Made by a program: the position numbers and the translations under genes. A model generated the notes under the pieces. It did not search any database. It had not been told where the DNA came from and saw only the letters and a program-made list of their open reading frames with translations. A stretch of 43,613 nt of DNA from Piscinibacter sp. (lineage in GTDB: Bacteria; Pseudomonadota; Gammaproteobacteria; Burkholderiales; Burkholderiaceae_C). The stretch covers positions 1-43,613 of the forward strand of contig JAHBZL010000041.1 of assembly GCA_019635485.1 (NCBI GenBank), given 5' to 3'. This document shows, one piece after another, positions 24,260 through 32,931 of this stretch (position 1 is the first letter of the stretch; the number at the start of each line of letters is the position of its first letter).

Positions 24260-25681
24260 TCAGCGCGTGGCGGCGCAGGCGCGGAAGTCCTCGAAGGCGC
24301 CGTAGGCGGGCGCCGCCGGTCGCGGCGTGCCGCACAGGTCCGGACGGCCGGGCAAATCGGTGCTCGTGCCCTCCTCGCGTCGGGGCGCCGCGCTGCGCCA
24401 GGAGAAGTCGAGCGCCACCGGGTCCGTGAACAAGGCACGCACCGGATGCGAACCCGCATACAGGCGCAGCAGGCCGGTGGCGCGGTTGTCGCGTTCGCGC
24501 AGCAGGCCGTCATCGCGCGCCTGCACGATGCCGTCGACCAGGTTGCCTTCCACCTCGGCGCTGCTCTCCGCGAAGCGCACGGCGATGCCAGCGGTGTCGA
24601 TCAGCGTGTTGTGCAGCACGCGGCTGCGGGCCGCGCGATTGAGGTAGATGCCGGAGTCGGAGCAGAACGCGATCAGGTTGGATTCGATTCTTCCCTCGTC
24701 GTGTTCGACGATGCAGCGGCCGCCGCGGCAGTATCCGGCGCCGGTTCCGCCGCCGCCCAGCGACAGGCCGACCCGTGAACCCGGCGCGCCGCGCACGCGC
24801 GCCTCGCACAGGATCACGTTGCGTTCGAAGCGATTGCCGCTGCCGCCGCCCTTGGCGAACGCGCCATAGCTGGTGAGGGCCGGATCCGCCTTGACGAAGT
24901 CGCGGATCAGGTTTCCCCGCACCGTCCAGTGGCTGGCGGTGACGAGGTCGATCGGGGCCACCGGCGTGCTCGTGCGGCGTGCCGTGTCGTTGGCCAGCGT
25001 GCTCCCTTCGATCAGTCCGTGGTCGGGCGCGGCGGTCGTGCTGGCGTTGATCTTGAAGTGGGCGTTGAAGTCGTGGATCGCGTTGTTGCGCGACTCGAAG
25101 TGATGCGCCCGTCCAATCACGTGGAAGGCGTGTTCGCAGCGCTCGTGGTCCGCGCAGACGCCGCGGATCGTGAGGTTCTCGAAGGTCCAGTAGGGCGCAT
25201 CGACGACGAAGCCCTCGCGCAGGTCGAACTCGAGCCGCACGCTGCCCGCCTGCTCGGCACGCACGACGATGCGCCGCTCGGCGGTGCCCGGGCGCACGAC
25301 GTTGATCGCCTCGCCGCTGAACCGGTACAGGCCGGGGGCCAGCGTGATCACGTCGCCCGGCTCGGCACGCTCCAGCGCAGCGCTCAGCTCCTCGGGCAGC
25401 AGGATGTCGACGCGCCGGCCGGCCGGCGCGGACGCCGCCGGACCCGACTGGGCGCCGAGCCGCAGCGGCGGCATCAGCAGCAGCGGCTCGCCGCGATCTG
25501 CGCGGATCAGCAGGTGCCCCACTTGGCGCGCCAGATCGCCGGCCGCATTGGCGTGGCCCAAGGCGCGCTGTTCGAGATACCTGGCGACGAGGCGCGGCGG
25601 GGCCTGCGCAAGCTCGATCGCCACCGCCAGCGCGACGGCCCCGGTCAAGGCCAGCCCGAGCAGGAGACGGCCGATGCGCAT
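24260..25681 (-). CDS. Right-handed parallel beta-helix protein (PL6/chondroitinase-B-like)
   Basis: A 473-residue protein with an N-terminal signal peptide or anchor (MRIGRLLLGLALTGAVALAVAIELAQA). After a linker comes LSAALERAEPGDVITLAPGLYRF, the entry motif of beta-helix carbohydrate-active proteins. Repeated coils follow: WTFENLTIRGV, HHFESRNNAIHDF, HWTVRGNLIRDF, GNRFERNVILCE, RIESNLIAFCSDSGIYLN, RVLHNTLIDTAGIAVRF and AEVEGNLVDGI, each with the N-x-I/L ladder. It may bind or cleave a polysaccharide outside the cell. No catalytic Lys/Arg pair can be assigned. It starts 6 bp after the dehydratase gene, so the two are cotranscribed. Confidence 0.8.
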   Translation of the reverse strand: MRIGRLLLGLALTGAVALAVAIELAQAPPRLVARYLEQRALGHANAAGDLARQVGHLLIRADRGEPLLLMPPLRLGAQSGPAASAPAGRRVDILLPEELSAALERAEPGDVITLAPGLYRFSGEAINVVRPGTAERRIVVRAEQAGSVRLEFDLREGFVVDAPYWTFENLTIRGVCADHERCEHAFHVIGRAHHFESRNNAIHDFNAHFKINASTTAAPDHGLIEGSTLANDTARRTSTPVAPIDLVTASHWTVRGNLIRDFVKADPALTSYGAFAKGGGSGNRFERNVILCEARVRGAPGSRVGLSLGGGGTGAGYCRGGRCIVEHDEGRIESNLIAFCSDSGIYLNRAARSRVLHNTLIDTAGIAVRFAESSAEVEGNLVDGIVQARDDGLLRERDNRATGLLRLYAGSHPVRALFTDPVALDFSWRSAAPRREEGTSTDLPGRPDLCGTPRPAAPAYGAFEDFRACAATR

Positions 25682-25687
25682 CCGCGC

Positions 25688-26656
25688 TCACTCCACCCGC
25701 TCGGCGCCGGTCAGCAGCGCGACGAACCGGTCCGCGCCGATGTTGCCGCCCGACAGCGTCACGCCGACGCGCCGGCCCGCGAAGCGATCGCGGTGGTGCA
25801 GCAGCGCGGCGAGGGCGCAGGCGCCGGAGGGTTCCAGCACCACCTTCATCCGCTCGAACGCGAAGCGCATGGCGTCGAGCACCACCGGGTCGGGCACCGT
25901 CAGCACGTCGCGAACCAGACGGCGGATCACCTCGAACGGCTGCCGGCCCACGGCCTGGGTCTGCTGCCCGTCGCAGATCGTGCGCGGCACGTCGATCGTG
26001 ACGATCTCGCCGCGCTGCAGCGACTGGCGCATGTCGTCGCCGCGCTCGGGCTCGGCGCCGAACACCTCGATGTCCGGCAGCAGGTGCCGGGCCGCGACGG
26101 CGCAGCCGGACAGCAGCCCGCCGCCACCCGCACAGACGATCAGCGCATCCAGGGGCCCGGCGTCCTCGATCAGCTCCAGCGCGGTCGTGCCCTGGCCGGC
26201 CATCACCGGCAGGTGGTCGAAGGGCGGGATCAGCGCGCTGCCGCGCTCGGCCGCGAGCCGGGCGGCGATCGCGGCGCGGTCCTCCTTGTAGCGGTCGTAG
26301 ACGATCACCTCGGCACCGTAGCCGCGCGTGGCCGCCACCTTGAGCGCCGGCGCGTCGTGCGGCATCACGATGGCCGCCGGGCAGCCGTGCAGCTGCGCCG
26401 CCAGTGCGACCGCCTGCGCATGGTTGCCCGACGAGAACGCGATCACGCCGCGCGCGCGTTCGGCAGCGGACAGCACGTTGACCGCGTTGTAGCCGCCGCG
26501 GAACTTGAACGCGCCCATGCGCTGCAGGTTCTCGGCCTTCATCAGCACCTGGCAGCCGAGCAGGGCATCGAGCGTGCGCGAAGTCAGCACCGGGGTGCGG
26601 TGGGCGACGCCCGCGAGGCGGGCGGCGGCGGCCTGGATGTCGGAGAAGGCGAGCAT
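25688..26656 (-). CDS. Threonine/serine dehydratase (PLP, fold type II)
   Basis: A 322-residue enzyme. PLP Lys lies in MGAFKFRGGYNAV, followed by FSSGNHAQAVALAAQ (the PLP-ring Asn motif), CAGGGGLLSGCAV (the phosphate-binding glycine loop) and C-terminal VGVTLSGGNIGADRF. It lacks the C-terminal ACT-like regulatory domain of biosynthetic IlvA, so it belongs with the short catabolic L-threonine or serine dehydratases and the threo-3-hydroxyaspartate ammonia-lyase/serine racemase group. It turns L-threonine or L-serine into 2-oxoacid and ammonia. The longer upstream frame is a high-GC shadow of the sensor-kinase gene. Confidence 0.92.
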   Translation of the reverse strand: MLAFSDIQAAAARLAGVAHRTPVLTSRTLDALLGCQVLMKAENLQRMGAFKFRGGYNAVNVLSAAERARGVIAFSSGNHAQAVALAAQLHGCPAAIVMPHDAPALKVAATRGYGAEVIVYDRYKEDRAAIAARLAAERGSALIPPFDHLPVMAGQGTTALELIEDAGPLDALIVCAGGGGLLSGCAVAARHLLPDIEVFGAEPERGDDMRQSLQRGEIVTIDVPRTICDGQQTQAVGRQPFEVIRRLVRDVLTVPDPVVLDAMRFAFERMKVVLEPSGACALAALLHHRDRFAGRRVGVTLSGGNIGADRFVALLTGAERVE

Positions 26657-26736
26657 GGGTCGGTGCGGAGCCGGGGGCGCGGTCAATGTACACGCGGCCG
26701 GCGACGGACCCGGGTCCGCGCGAGGCGGCTGGAATT

Positions 26737-26742
26737 TATGAT
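26737..26742 (+). promoter_or_regulatory. Possible -10 element of the sensor kinase gene
   Basis: TATGAT stands in an AT-richer patch (GGAATTTATGATC) 58 bp before the kinase ATG. No good -35 is visible 17 bp upstream. Confidence 0.3.
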
Positions 26743-26800
26743 CGCCGCGTCGGTGCTGGTGTGCCCGCAACCCGACGGGCACCGCACGGGAGGAGGTCCG

Positions 26801-29239
26801 ATGTTCCTGCGCGTGCTGCTGCTGTGGTTGGCCGCCGCCATGGCCGGCGCCTGCGTGGCGGCCCCGCCCGACCCGGCCGGCCCCGTGCTCGACGCTGCCG
26901 AACGGGACTGGGTCGCCCGGCACCCGACGGTCCGCGTCGGTGTCTCGACCGAGTTCCCGCCGTACTACTTCGCCGCCGCCCAGGGGCGCTACGAAGGCTT
27001 CGTGATCGAGCTGATGCAGCGCCTGGCCGAGCGCACCGGCCTGCAGCTCGAGTACCGCCACTTCGACCGTTTCGGCGACGTGCTCGCCGCGATGCGCGCC
27101 GGCGAGGTCGACGTGACGCCGTTCACCTCGCAGTCCCCCGAGCGCGAGCGTTACCTGCATTTCGTGCATCCGCTGTTCGCGACGCAGCTGGTGCTGGTGG
27201 CCGACCGGCGCGCGGCCGACGTCTCCGCGGCCCTCTTCGAGGACCCGCGCCTCGGCGGCAAGCGCATCGCCGTCGAGCGGCTGTCGACCGCGGCCGAACT
27301 GCTGCGGCGCCGCTACCCGCAGGCCGCGCTGCAGGAGTTCGACAGCAGCGAGGCCGCCCTGCTGGCGGCGGCCGCCGGCGAGGCGGACCTGTTCGTCGGC
27401 TTCCGGCAGGTCGCCGTCTACCACATGGAGAAGCACCTTACCGCCAACCTCGCGTTGCGCGGCGCCGTGGTGGCGGCCGGTACCTCGCTCGGCCCGGCGG
27501 TACGGCGCGACCTGCCGGAGCTGGCGTCGGTGCTGGACAAGGCGGTCGCGACGCTCGGCACCGACGAGATCGCGCTGCTGGCGGCGAAGTGGCTGCCGCG
27601 CAGCCTGCTCAGCGAGGCCCCACGCCCCGCGATCGACCTCACGCCGGCGCAGCGCCAGTGGATCGCGAGCCATGCGGGACCGCGCTTCGGCTTCGACGCG
27701 GCCTTCGCGCCGATCGCCTTCACGAATGCCGCCGGCGGCTTCGACGGGCTGGCGGCGGACATCACGCGCCTGCTGGCGGCCAAGTCCGGCCTGGTGCTGG
27801 CCTACGCGCGCGGCGGCAGCTTCGCCGATGTCTACGACAGCGCGCGGCGCGGCGAGCTCGACGTGATCGTGGCCGCCGCGCGCAACGCCGAGCGCGAGCG
27901 CGAGTTCGATTTCGTCGGCCCGTTCCTGCGCGTGCCGACCGTGGTGGTGGCCGCGGCCGACGGGGGCTTCCTGCGCGGGCTCGAGACCCCGGGCGCGCAC
28001 CGCCTCGCGCTGCTGCGCGGGCACTTCCTGCGGCCGCAGCTGCATTCGCGCCACCCGGGGCTGGTGTTCGTCGAGCGCGACACCCAGGCCGAGGTGCTGG
28101 AGGCGCTGCGCGGCGGCGCGGCGGACCTGGCGATCGGCAACATGAAGGTCGTCAACGCGCTGCTGGAGGCGCGCCACGCCGGCGCGCTGCAGACCGTGGG
28201 CATCGTGCCGCAGGGCGACAGCGAGCTGTACTTCGCGGTGCGCAAGGGGCTGCCGGAGCTGGCGCCGATCCTGCGGGCCGCGCTGGACGCCACCGCGCCG
28301 AGCGAACTCGGCGCGCTCGAGGGCCGCTGGCTGCGCACGCAGGTCGAGATCGGCCTGCCGTGGCCGCAGGTGCTGGCCTATGGCGCCGCGGCCCTGCTGC
28401 TGGCCGGCGCGGTGATCGGCGCGCTGTGGTGGAGCAACCGCCGCCTGCGCGACGCACAACGCACGCTGCAGCAGGCCCGCGATGCCTCGGAGGCCCAGGT
28501 CGCGGCACGCGCGCGCTTCTCCGCCTACCTGAGCCATGAACTGCGCGGGGCCCTCGGCGGGCTGGCCGGAGGACTGGATCTGATCGAGTCCGGCAGCCTG
28601 CCGCGCGAGGGCGCCGGCCGCCTGGTCGCCGCGATGCGGCGCTCCGCGTCCGGGTTGCTCGAGCTGTGCGAGCGCACGCTGGACTTCGAACGCCTGCTGC
28701 AGGGCGGGGCGGACATCCAGCCCCGCCCGGTGCTGCTGCTCGACGCGATCGAGGGCGCGATCGCGCCGTGGCGCGTGCAGGCCGACCTGAAGGGCCTGGC
28801 GCTGGTCCTCGACTGCCGGTTCGACCCCGCCGTGCGCGCGAACTGCGATGCGATCCGGCTGGGCCAGGTGATCCAGAACCTGGTGGGCAACGCCGTGAAG
28901 TTCACCGCGCGCGGCCGGGTCGAACTGCGGGCGATGCTGCAGCCAGGCGACGGCGGCACCCACCGGCTGCGGCTCGAGGTGGCCGACAGCGGGCCCGGCG
29001 TGCCGGAGGCGGAGCAGGCGCATCTGTTCGCGGCCTTCGCGCAGGGCGATGCCGGTCGGCGTGCCGGGCAGGGCGCCGGGCTCGGGCTGTCGATCGCCAC
29101 GCGCATCGTCGAGCTGATGGGCGGCACGCTGCGCCTCGCATCGAGCTCGGCGGCCGGCAGCGTCTTCGCGGCGGAGCTGCCGATCGAGCTGCTGCCGGCG
29201 GCGCCGCAGGTGCTGGCCGCCCCGGCCGCCGCGGCGTAG
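26801..29239 (+). CDS. BvgS/EvgS-like sensor histidine kinase with two periplasmic solute-binding domains
   Basis: An 812-residue kinase. It has a signal peptide (MFLRVLLLWLAAAMAGACVAA) and two tandem SBP_bac_3 (Venus flytrap) domains: about 32-265 (HPTVRVGVSTEFPPYYF, YEGFVIELMQRLAE, DVTPFTSQSPERERYLHF) and about 275-505 (FGFDAAFAPIAFTNAAGGFDGLAADIT, DVIVAAARNAEREREFDF). A TM helix follows at about 523-546, then a HisKA domain with ARFSAYLSHELRG (phospho-acceptor H579) and HATPase_c with NLVGNAVKFT, DSGPGVP and GQGAGLGLSIA. There is no PAS, receiver or HPt domain, unlike BvgS, and no response regulator gene is adjacent. It probably senses a small ligand in the periplasm. GGAGGAGG lies 5 bp before the ATG. 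Confidence 0.93.
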   Translation: MFLRVLLLWLAAAMAGACVAAPPDPAGPVLDAAERDWVARHPTVRVGVSTEFPPYYFAAAQGRYEGFVIELMQRLAERTGLQLEYRHFDRFGDVLAAMRAGEVDVTPFTSQSPERERYLHFVHPLFATQLVLVADRRAADVSAALFEDPRLGGKRIAVERLSTAAELLRRRYPQAALQEFDSSEAALLAAAAGEADLFVGFRQVAVYHMEKHLTANLALRGAVVAAGTSLGPAVRRDLPELASVLDKAVATLGTDEIALLAAKWLPRSLLSEAPRPAIDLTPAQRQWIASHAGPRFGFDAAFAPIAFTNAAGGFDGLAADITRLLAAKSGLVLAYARGGSFADVYDSARRGELDVIVAAARNAEREREFDFVGPFLRVPTVVVAAADGGFLRGLETPGAHRLALLRGHFLRPQLHSRHPGLVFVERDTQAEVLEALRGGAADLAIGNMKVVNALLEARHAGALQTVGIVPQGDSELYFAVRKGLPELAPILRAALDATAPSELGALEGRWLRTQVEIGLPWPQVLAYGAAALLLAGAVIGALWWSNRRLRDAQRTLQQARDASEAQVAARARFSAYLSHELRGALGGLAGGLDLIESGSLPREGAGRLVAAMRRSASGLLELCERTLDFERLLQGGADIQPRPVLLLDAIEGAIAPWRVQADLKGLALVLDCRFDPAVRANCDAIRLGQVIQNLVGNAVKFTARGRVELRAMLQPGDGGTHRLRLEVADSGPGVPEAEQAHLFAAFAQGDAGRRAGQGAGLGLSIATRIVELMGGTLRLASSSAAGSVFAAELPIELLPAAPQVLAAPAAAA

Positions 29240-29274
29240 CATCGGCCTTCGCTCGACGACAACAGGAGACAAGC

Positions 29275-29637
29275 ATGGCCACCCGCGACACCTGCTGCAC
29301 GCTGGTTCCGTATTTCAAGGTCGCCCCCGGCAAGCTGGCCGAGTTCAAGGCGCTGTGCGAGACCTTCGTCGCGCGCACCCGCACCGAGAAGGGCTGCGTG
29401 CACTACGCGTTTTCGTTCAACGGCGACGAGGCACATTGCCGCGAGGGCTACGACGACGCCGCGGCGCTGCTCGCCCACCTCGACAACGTCGGGCCGACGC
29501 TGCAGGAGGCGCTGAAGATCGCGCAGGTCGCGCGGCTGGAGGTGCACGGGCCGGCCGGCGAGCTCGACAAGCTGCGCGCCCCGCTGGCCCAGCTGAACCC
29601 GCAGTGGTTCACCCTGGAAGACGGATTCCGCCGTTGA
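29275..29637 (+). CDS. ABM-domain (antibiotic biosynthesis monooxygenase-like) protein
   Basis: A 120-residue ferredoxin-like alpha+beta protein. TLVPYFKVAPGKLAEFKALCETFVARTRTEKGCVHYAFSFNGDEAHCREGYDDAAALLAHLDNVGP is the ABM/YgiN pattern of one domain, which usually forms dimers. Members include quinol or polyketide monooxygenases, haem-degrading enzymes and many of unknown role; no haem or flavin ligand is obvious. An AGGAGA ribosome site precedes the ATG. The gene follows the kinase by 35 bp and its stop overlaps the start of the Nudix-MBL gene as TTGA. Confidence 0.85.
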   Translation: MATRDTCCTLVPYFKVAPGKLAEFKALCETFVARTRTEKGCVHYAFSFNGDEAHCREGYDDAAALLAHLDNVGPTLQEALKIAQVARLEVHGPAGELDKLRAPLAQLNPQWFTLEDGFRR

Positions 29638-31274
29638 CCGACGCGGCCGGCCCGCCACCGCGTGCCGCCGCGACGGTGGTGGTCCTGCGCGACGGTGCGC
29701 AGGGACTCGAGACCTTGCTGCTGCGCCGTGCCGAGCGCGGCGACCACAACAGCGGCGCCTGGGTGTTCCCGGGCGGGCTGGTCGATGCGGCGGACCGCCA
29801 CGCGCGTGCACACCTCGGTGCGTTCGATGCGGCGACGGCGGCGCAGCGCATGCGCCTGGACGACGGGGCGGCGCTGGACCACTGGATCGCCGCGGTGCGC
29901 GAGTGCTTCGAGGAATGCGGCCTGCTGTTCGCGACGCCGGCCGTGCCGGCCGAGCGGCTGCGGGCCTGGCGCGCGCCGCTGGCGCTCGGCCAGCGCCACC
30001 TCGCCGAGCTGTGCGCGGCCGAAGGCCTGACGCTGGTGCTCGACGAACTCGCCTACCTGAGCCACTGGATCACGCCGGTGGGCCGGCCCAAGCGCTTCGA
30101 CACGCGTTTCTTCGTCGCGCGCGCGCCGGCGTCGCAGGAAGCGGCGCACGACGCCGACGAACTGGTCGAGCAGCGCTGGCTGCGCCCGGCCGACGCGCTG
30201 GAGGCGGCTGCCGGGCTGAAGCTGATGACCCCGACGCGCAAGACGCTCGAGCTGCTGCAGCGCTTCGAGCATGTGGACGCGGCGCTGGCCTGGACGCGCG
30301 CGCAGCCGGAGGTGCCGCCCATCCTCGGGCGCATCGGCAGCGGGTCGCGCGGCGAGCGGCCGGTCGCGCCGGACGAACCGGCCTGGGTCGAGATCGGCCG
30401 GCTCGACCCGGCGGGGCGCGGCGATGCGAGCTACGAGATCCGGCCCGGCGTGCCGGTGCGCCTGTCGGCTCGCGTGATCCGCGTCACCGCCGGCAACGGC
30501 AGCGTGATGACCGGGCCGGGCACCAACAGCTACCTGGTCGGCGGCGGCCCTGACAACACCTGGACCGTGATCGACCCCGGGCCGGCCGATCCGGTGCACG
30601 TGGAGGCGCTGCTGGCGGCGGCGCCGGGGCGCATCGACTCGATCCTCGTGACGCACACGCACCGCGACCACTCGCCGGCCGCGGCGCTGCTGCGCGCGCG
30701 CACCGGTGCGCCGGTCGCCGGCCGCATCGCCGACCATGCGGCCTGGCAGGACGAGGGCTTTGCGCCCGACCGCGTGCTGCGCGGCGGCGAGACGCTCGCG
30801 CTCGACGGCGCGACGCTGGAGGTCATCCACACCCCCGGGCACGCCTCCAACCACCTGTGTTTCCTGCTGCGCGAGGAGAAGACGCTGTTCACCGGCGACC
30901 ACGTGATGCAGCTGAGCACCGTGGTGATCAACCCGCCGGATGGCGACATGGCCGCCTACCTCGCATCGCTGCGCGCGCTGCTCGCGCTCGACGTCGACTG
31001 GCTGGCGCCCGGGCACGGCTTCCTGATGGCGCCGCCGCAGGCCGCGTTCGAGCGGATCATCGCGCACCGCCTGAAGCGCGAGGCGAAGGTGCTCGCGGCG
31101 CTGCAGGCGCACGGCCCGGCCACGGCCGAAGCGCTGCTGCCCGGGGTCTACGACGACGTGCCCGAACGCATGCACCCGGTGGCGCTGCGCTCGCTGACGG
31201 CGCACCTGCACAAGCTGCGCGACGACGCGCGGGCCGACGAGTGCGACGGCCGCTGGGCTGCACGGCCCGGCTGA
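29634..31274 (+). CDS. Nudix hydrolase-metallo-beta-lactamase fusion protein
   Basis: A 546-residue two-domain enzyme. The N-terminal Nudix domain (about 10-230) has PGGLVDAAD and, after a 35-residue insertion, AVRECFEECGLLF (89-99), a split Nudix box like those of the NUDT7/NUDT8/NUDT19 acyl-CoA group. The C-terminal MBL domain (about 275-540) has THTHRDHSP (Zn ligands H341, H343, D345 and H346), HTPGHASNHLCF, FTGDHVM and APGHG, plus a LACTB2-like C-terminal helical segment. Together they suggest hydrolysis of CoA-type or nucleotide thioesters. The start is TTG overlapping the previous stop (TTGA), so its translation depends on the ABM gene; no better ATG exists at the N-terminus. Confidence 0.88.
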   Translation: MTDAAGPPPRAAATVVVLRDGAQGLETLLLRRAERGDHNSGAWVFPGGLVDAADRHARAHLGAFDAATAAQRMRLDDGAALDHWIAAVRECFEECGLLFATPAVPAERLRAWRAPLALGQRHLAELCAAEGLTLVLDELAYLSHWITPVGRPKRFDTRFFVARAPASQEAAHDADELVEQRWLRPADALEAAAGLKLMTPTRKTLELLQRFEHVDAALAWTRAQPEVPPILGRIGSGSRGERPVAPDEPAWVEIGRLDPAGRGDASYEIRPGVPVRLSARVIRVTAGNGSVMTGPGTNSYLVGGGPDNTWTVIDPGPADPVHVEALLAAAPGRIDSILVTHTHRDHSPAAALLRARTGAPVAGRIADHAAWQDEGFAPDRVLRGGETLALDGATLEVIHTPGHASNHLCFLLREEKTLFTGDHVMQLSTVVINPPDGDMAAYLASLRALLALDVDWLAPGHGFLMAPPQAAFERIIAHRLKREAKVLAALQAHGPATAEALLPGVYDDVPERMHPVALRSLTAHLHKLRDDARADECDGRWAARPG

Positions 31275-31286
31275 GCCGCCCCAGGA

Positions 31287-31943
31287 TCAGGTGTCAGAGG
31301 CCGGCGGGCGGCGCAGCATCCAGGCCGCGTACAGCACGAACAGCAGCGCGGAGACGATCAGCACCGCGCCCTGCACGCGGCTGGGCATCAGCGGCACCAG
31401 CGCGAACAGCAGTGCGAACGGCGCCGCGCCGATGGCCGTCGACAGCGCGTTGTCGACCACCGTCGTGCGCTGGCTGAACATGCCCAGTGCGTACGACAGC
31501 ACGTCGACCGGGAAAGTCATGCGCAGCAGCACCAGCGAGAGCATGCGGTGGCGCCGGTCGATCAGGCGGTCGATGTCGGTGTAGCGGCGCACCGACGGGA
31601 AGCGCCGCAGGATCGTGTCGCGCGCGCGGCGGCCGAGCGTGAACGAGAGCATCGCGCCCACGATCCAGCCCGCCAGCAACAAGGCCGCGGTCCAGCCCGA
31701 TCCCCAGGCCAGCGCGGCGAACGGCACCAGTGGCAGGTTGGTCAGCATCGGCGCCAGCACGGCGATCACCGAGGTGACGAAGAACAGCAGCATGCCCAGC
31801 GTCGCGTGCTGCGCGCCTTGCGCCTCCAGCCAGGGGCCGGCCCGGCGGGCCACCAGCGCCGCGACCGCGAACATCGCCACGACCGCGGCGCCGGTGCGCC
31901 AGGACGGGAGCAGGTCGGCCCGGGTCGGGAAGGTGGGGATCAT
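31287..31943 (-). CDS. DedA/VTT-domain (TVP38/TMEM64-like) membrane protein
   Basis: A 218-residue membrane protein with about five or six helices. The VTT core reads LTNLPLVPFAALAWGSGWTAALLLAGWIVGAMLSFTLGRRARD (re-entrant loop plus the conserved Gly-R motif), then LVLLRMTFPVDVLSYALGMFSQ (the conserved R-x-x-FPVDVLSY stretch). DedA/VTT proteins include the undecaprenyl-phosphate and phospholipid flippases or scramblases UptA, PetA, VMP1 and TMEM41B. The substrate is unknown here. Together with the patatin 22 bp upstream (same strand) it adds a second small lipid-linked pair to this window. Confidence 0.88.
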   Translation of the reverse strand: MIPTFPTRADLLPSWRTGAAVVAMFAVAALVARRAGPWLEAQGAQHATLGMLLFFVTSVIAVLAPMLTNLPLVPFAALAWGSGWTAALLLAGWIVGAMLSFTLGRRARDTILRRFPSVRRYTDIDRLIDRRHRMLSLVLLRMTFPVDVLSYALGMFSQRTTVVDNALSTAIGAAPFALLFALVPLMPSRVQGAVLIVSALLFVLYAAWMLRRPPASDT

Positions 31944-31965
31944 CGCGGTGATGGCCTGCGCGGCC

Positions 31966-32790
31966 TCACTTCTGCAGCAGCTTGGGGGCCAGGCGCAGCA
32001 GCGCCGCCTCGCCGGCGTCGATCAGCGCGTCGATGTCGAGCCGCCGGTGCATCAGGTGGTGGATGTCGAGCCGGATCAGGTGATCGACCTGCCGCGTCTG
32101 CTCGCGCGCCAGCGCGTTCGTCAGGATGTGCACGGCCTGGAACGCGTAGTCCGAGGCGGTCGACGGCGCCTCCTCGTAGGGGCGGTAGGCGACGTCCACG
32201 GCCACGACGCGCCGGGCGCCCAGCTGGCGCGCGGCCGCCACCGGGACCGGCGAGGTCAGGCTGCCGTCCAGCAGGCGCCGGCCACCGAGGGGAACCGGCT
32301 CATTGCGCACCGGCGCGGCACACGAGGCTTCGACCGCCAATCCGACGGGTCCGCTGTCGATGACGACCGACTCGCCGTTCAGCGCGTCGCTGGCGACCGC
32401 CGCAAAGCGCACCGGCAGCTCGCCGATGCGTCGCCCGCCGACGGCCCGCTCGATCTCCTCGCGCAGGGCGTCGTTGCGACGCTGGATGCCGAGCAGTGCG
32501 GGCAGGGCCGACGGCGTGTCCTGCCATCCGAACCGGCGCACCGCGTCGATGACGGCGTCCACCGGCAGCCCCGCGGCCCACAGCGCGCCGACGGCCGCGC
32601 CGGCGCTGGTGCCGGCGATCGCGTAGGGCTGGATGCCGGCACGCTCGCAACCGCGCAGCACGCCGACGTGAGCCCACCCGTGCAATGCGCTGCTCCCGAG
32701 CGCGAAGCCGAGCGCTGCGTCGGGCGCCGGCGGCGCCGCCACGGCCGATCCGGTGGCGGCGGCCACGGTGAGGAATTCGCGCCGGCGCAT
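31966..32790 (-). CDS. Patatin-like phospholipase with Tat-type signal
   Basis: A 274-residue serine acyl-hydrolase. The N-terminus MRRREFLTVAAATGSAVAAPP looks like a twin-arginine signal, so it is probably exported folded. The catalytic dyad is Ser62 in GTSAG and Asp175 in LLDGSLTSPVPV; VEASCAAP between them is the conserved patatin block. The oxyanion loop reads LGSSALHGWAHVGVL instead of the usual GGGxxG, a notable variation. It resembles YchK/RssA-type hydrolases of unknown substrate. The ATG was preferred to a TTG two codons upstream. It is transcribed toward the DedA gene and may supply it with or remove lipids, which is inference. Confidence 0.87.
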   Translation of the reverse strand: MRRREFLTVAAATGSAVAAPPAPDAALGFALGSSALHGWAHVGVLRGCERAGIQPYAIAGTSAGAAVGALWAAGLPVDAVIDAVRRFGWQDTPSALPALLGIQRRNDALREEIERAVGGRRIGELPVRFAAVASDALNGESVVIDSGPVGLAVEASCAAPVRNEPVPLGGRRLLDGSLTSPVPVAAARQLGARRVVAVDVAYRPYEEAPSTASDYAFQAVHILTNALAREQTRQVDHLIRLDIHHLMHRRLDIDALIDAGEAALLRLAPKLLQK

Positions 32791-32931
32791 GGGCAAAGCC
32801 TACCCCACGCGGCGGCTGCGGGCGCGCGCCCCGATCGCGGCAGCGGACCCGGTCATTGAGGGCCATCAAGGACGACGAGGGTCGACAGGAGGAGCATGGC
32901 CGCAACAGACGATTCGGAAGCGGAGTTCACC

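Noticed and set aside
24929-26800. Plus-strand open frame continuing upstream of the sensor kinase (about 620 extra codons)
   Set aside because: Antisense to the beta-helix and dehydratase genes; the kinase has a signal peptide and strong ribosome site at 26801.
26657-29272. Long N-terminal extension of the dehydratase on the minus strand
   Set aside because: Antisense shadow of the kinase gene; the dehydratase family begins at the chosen ATG (26656).
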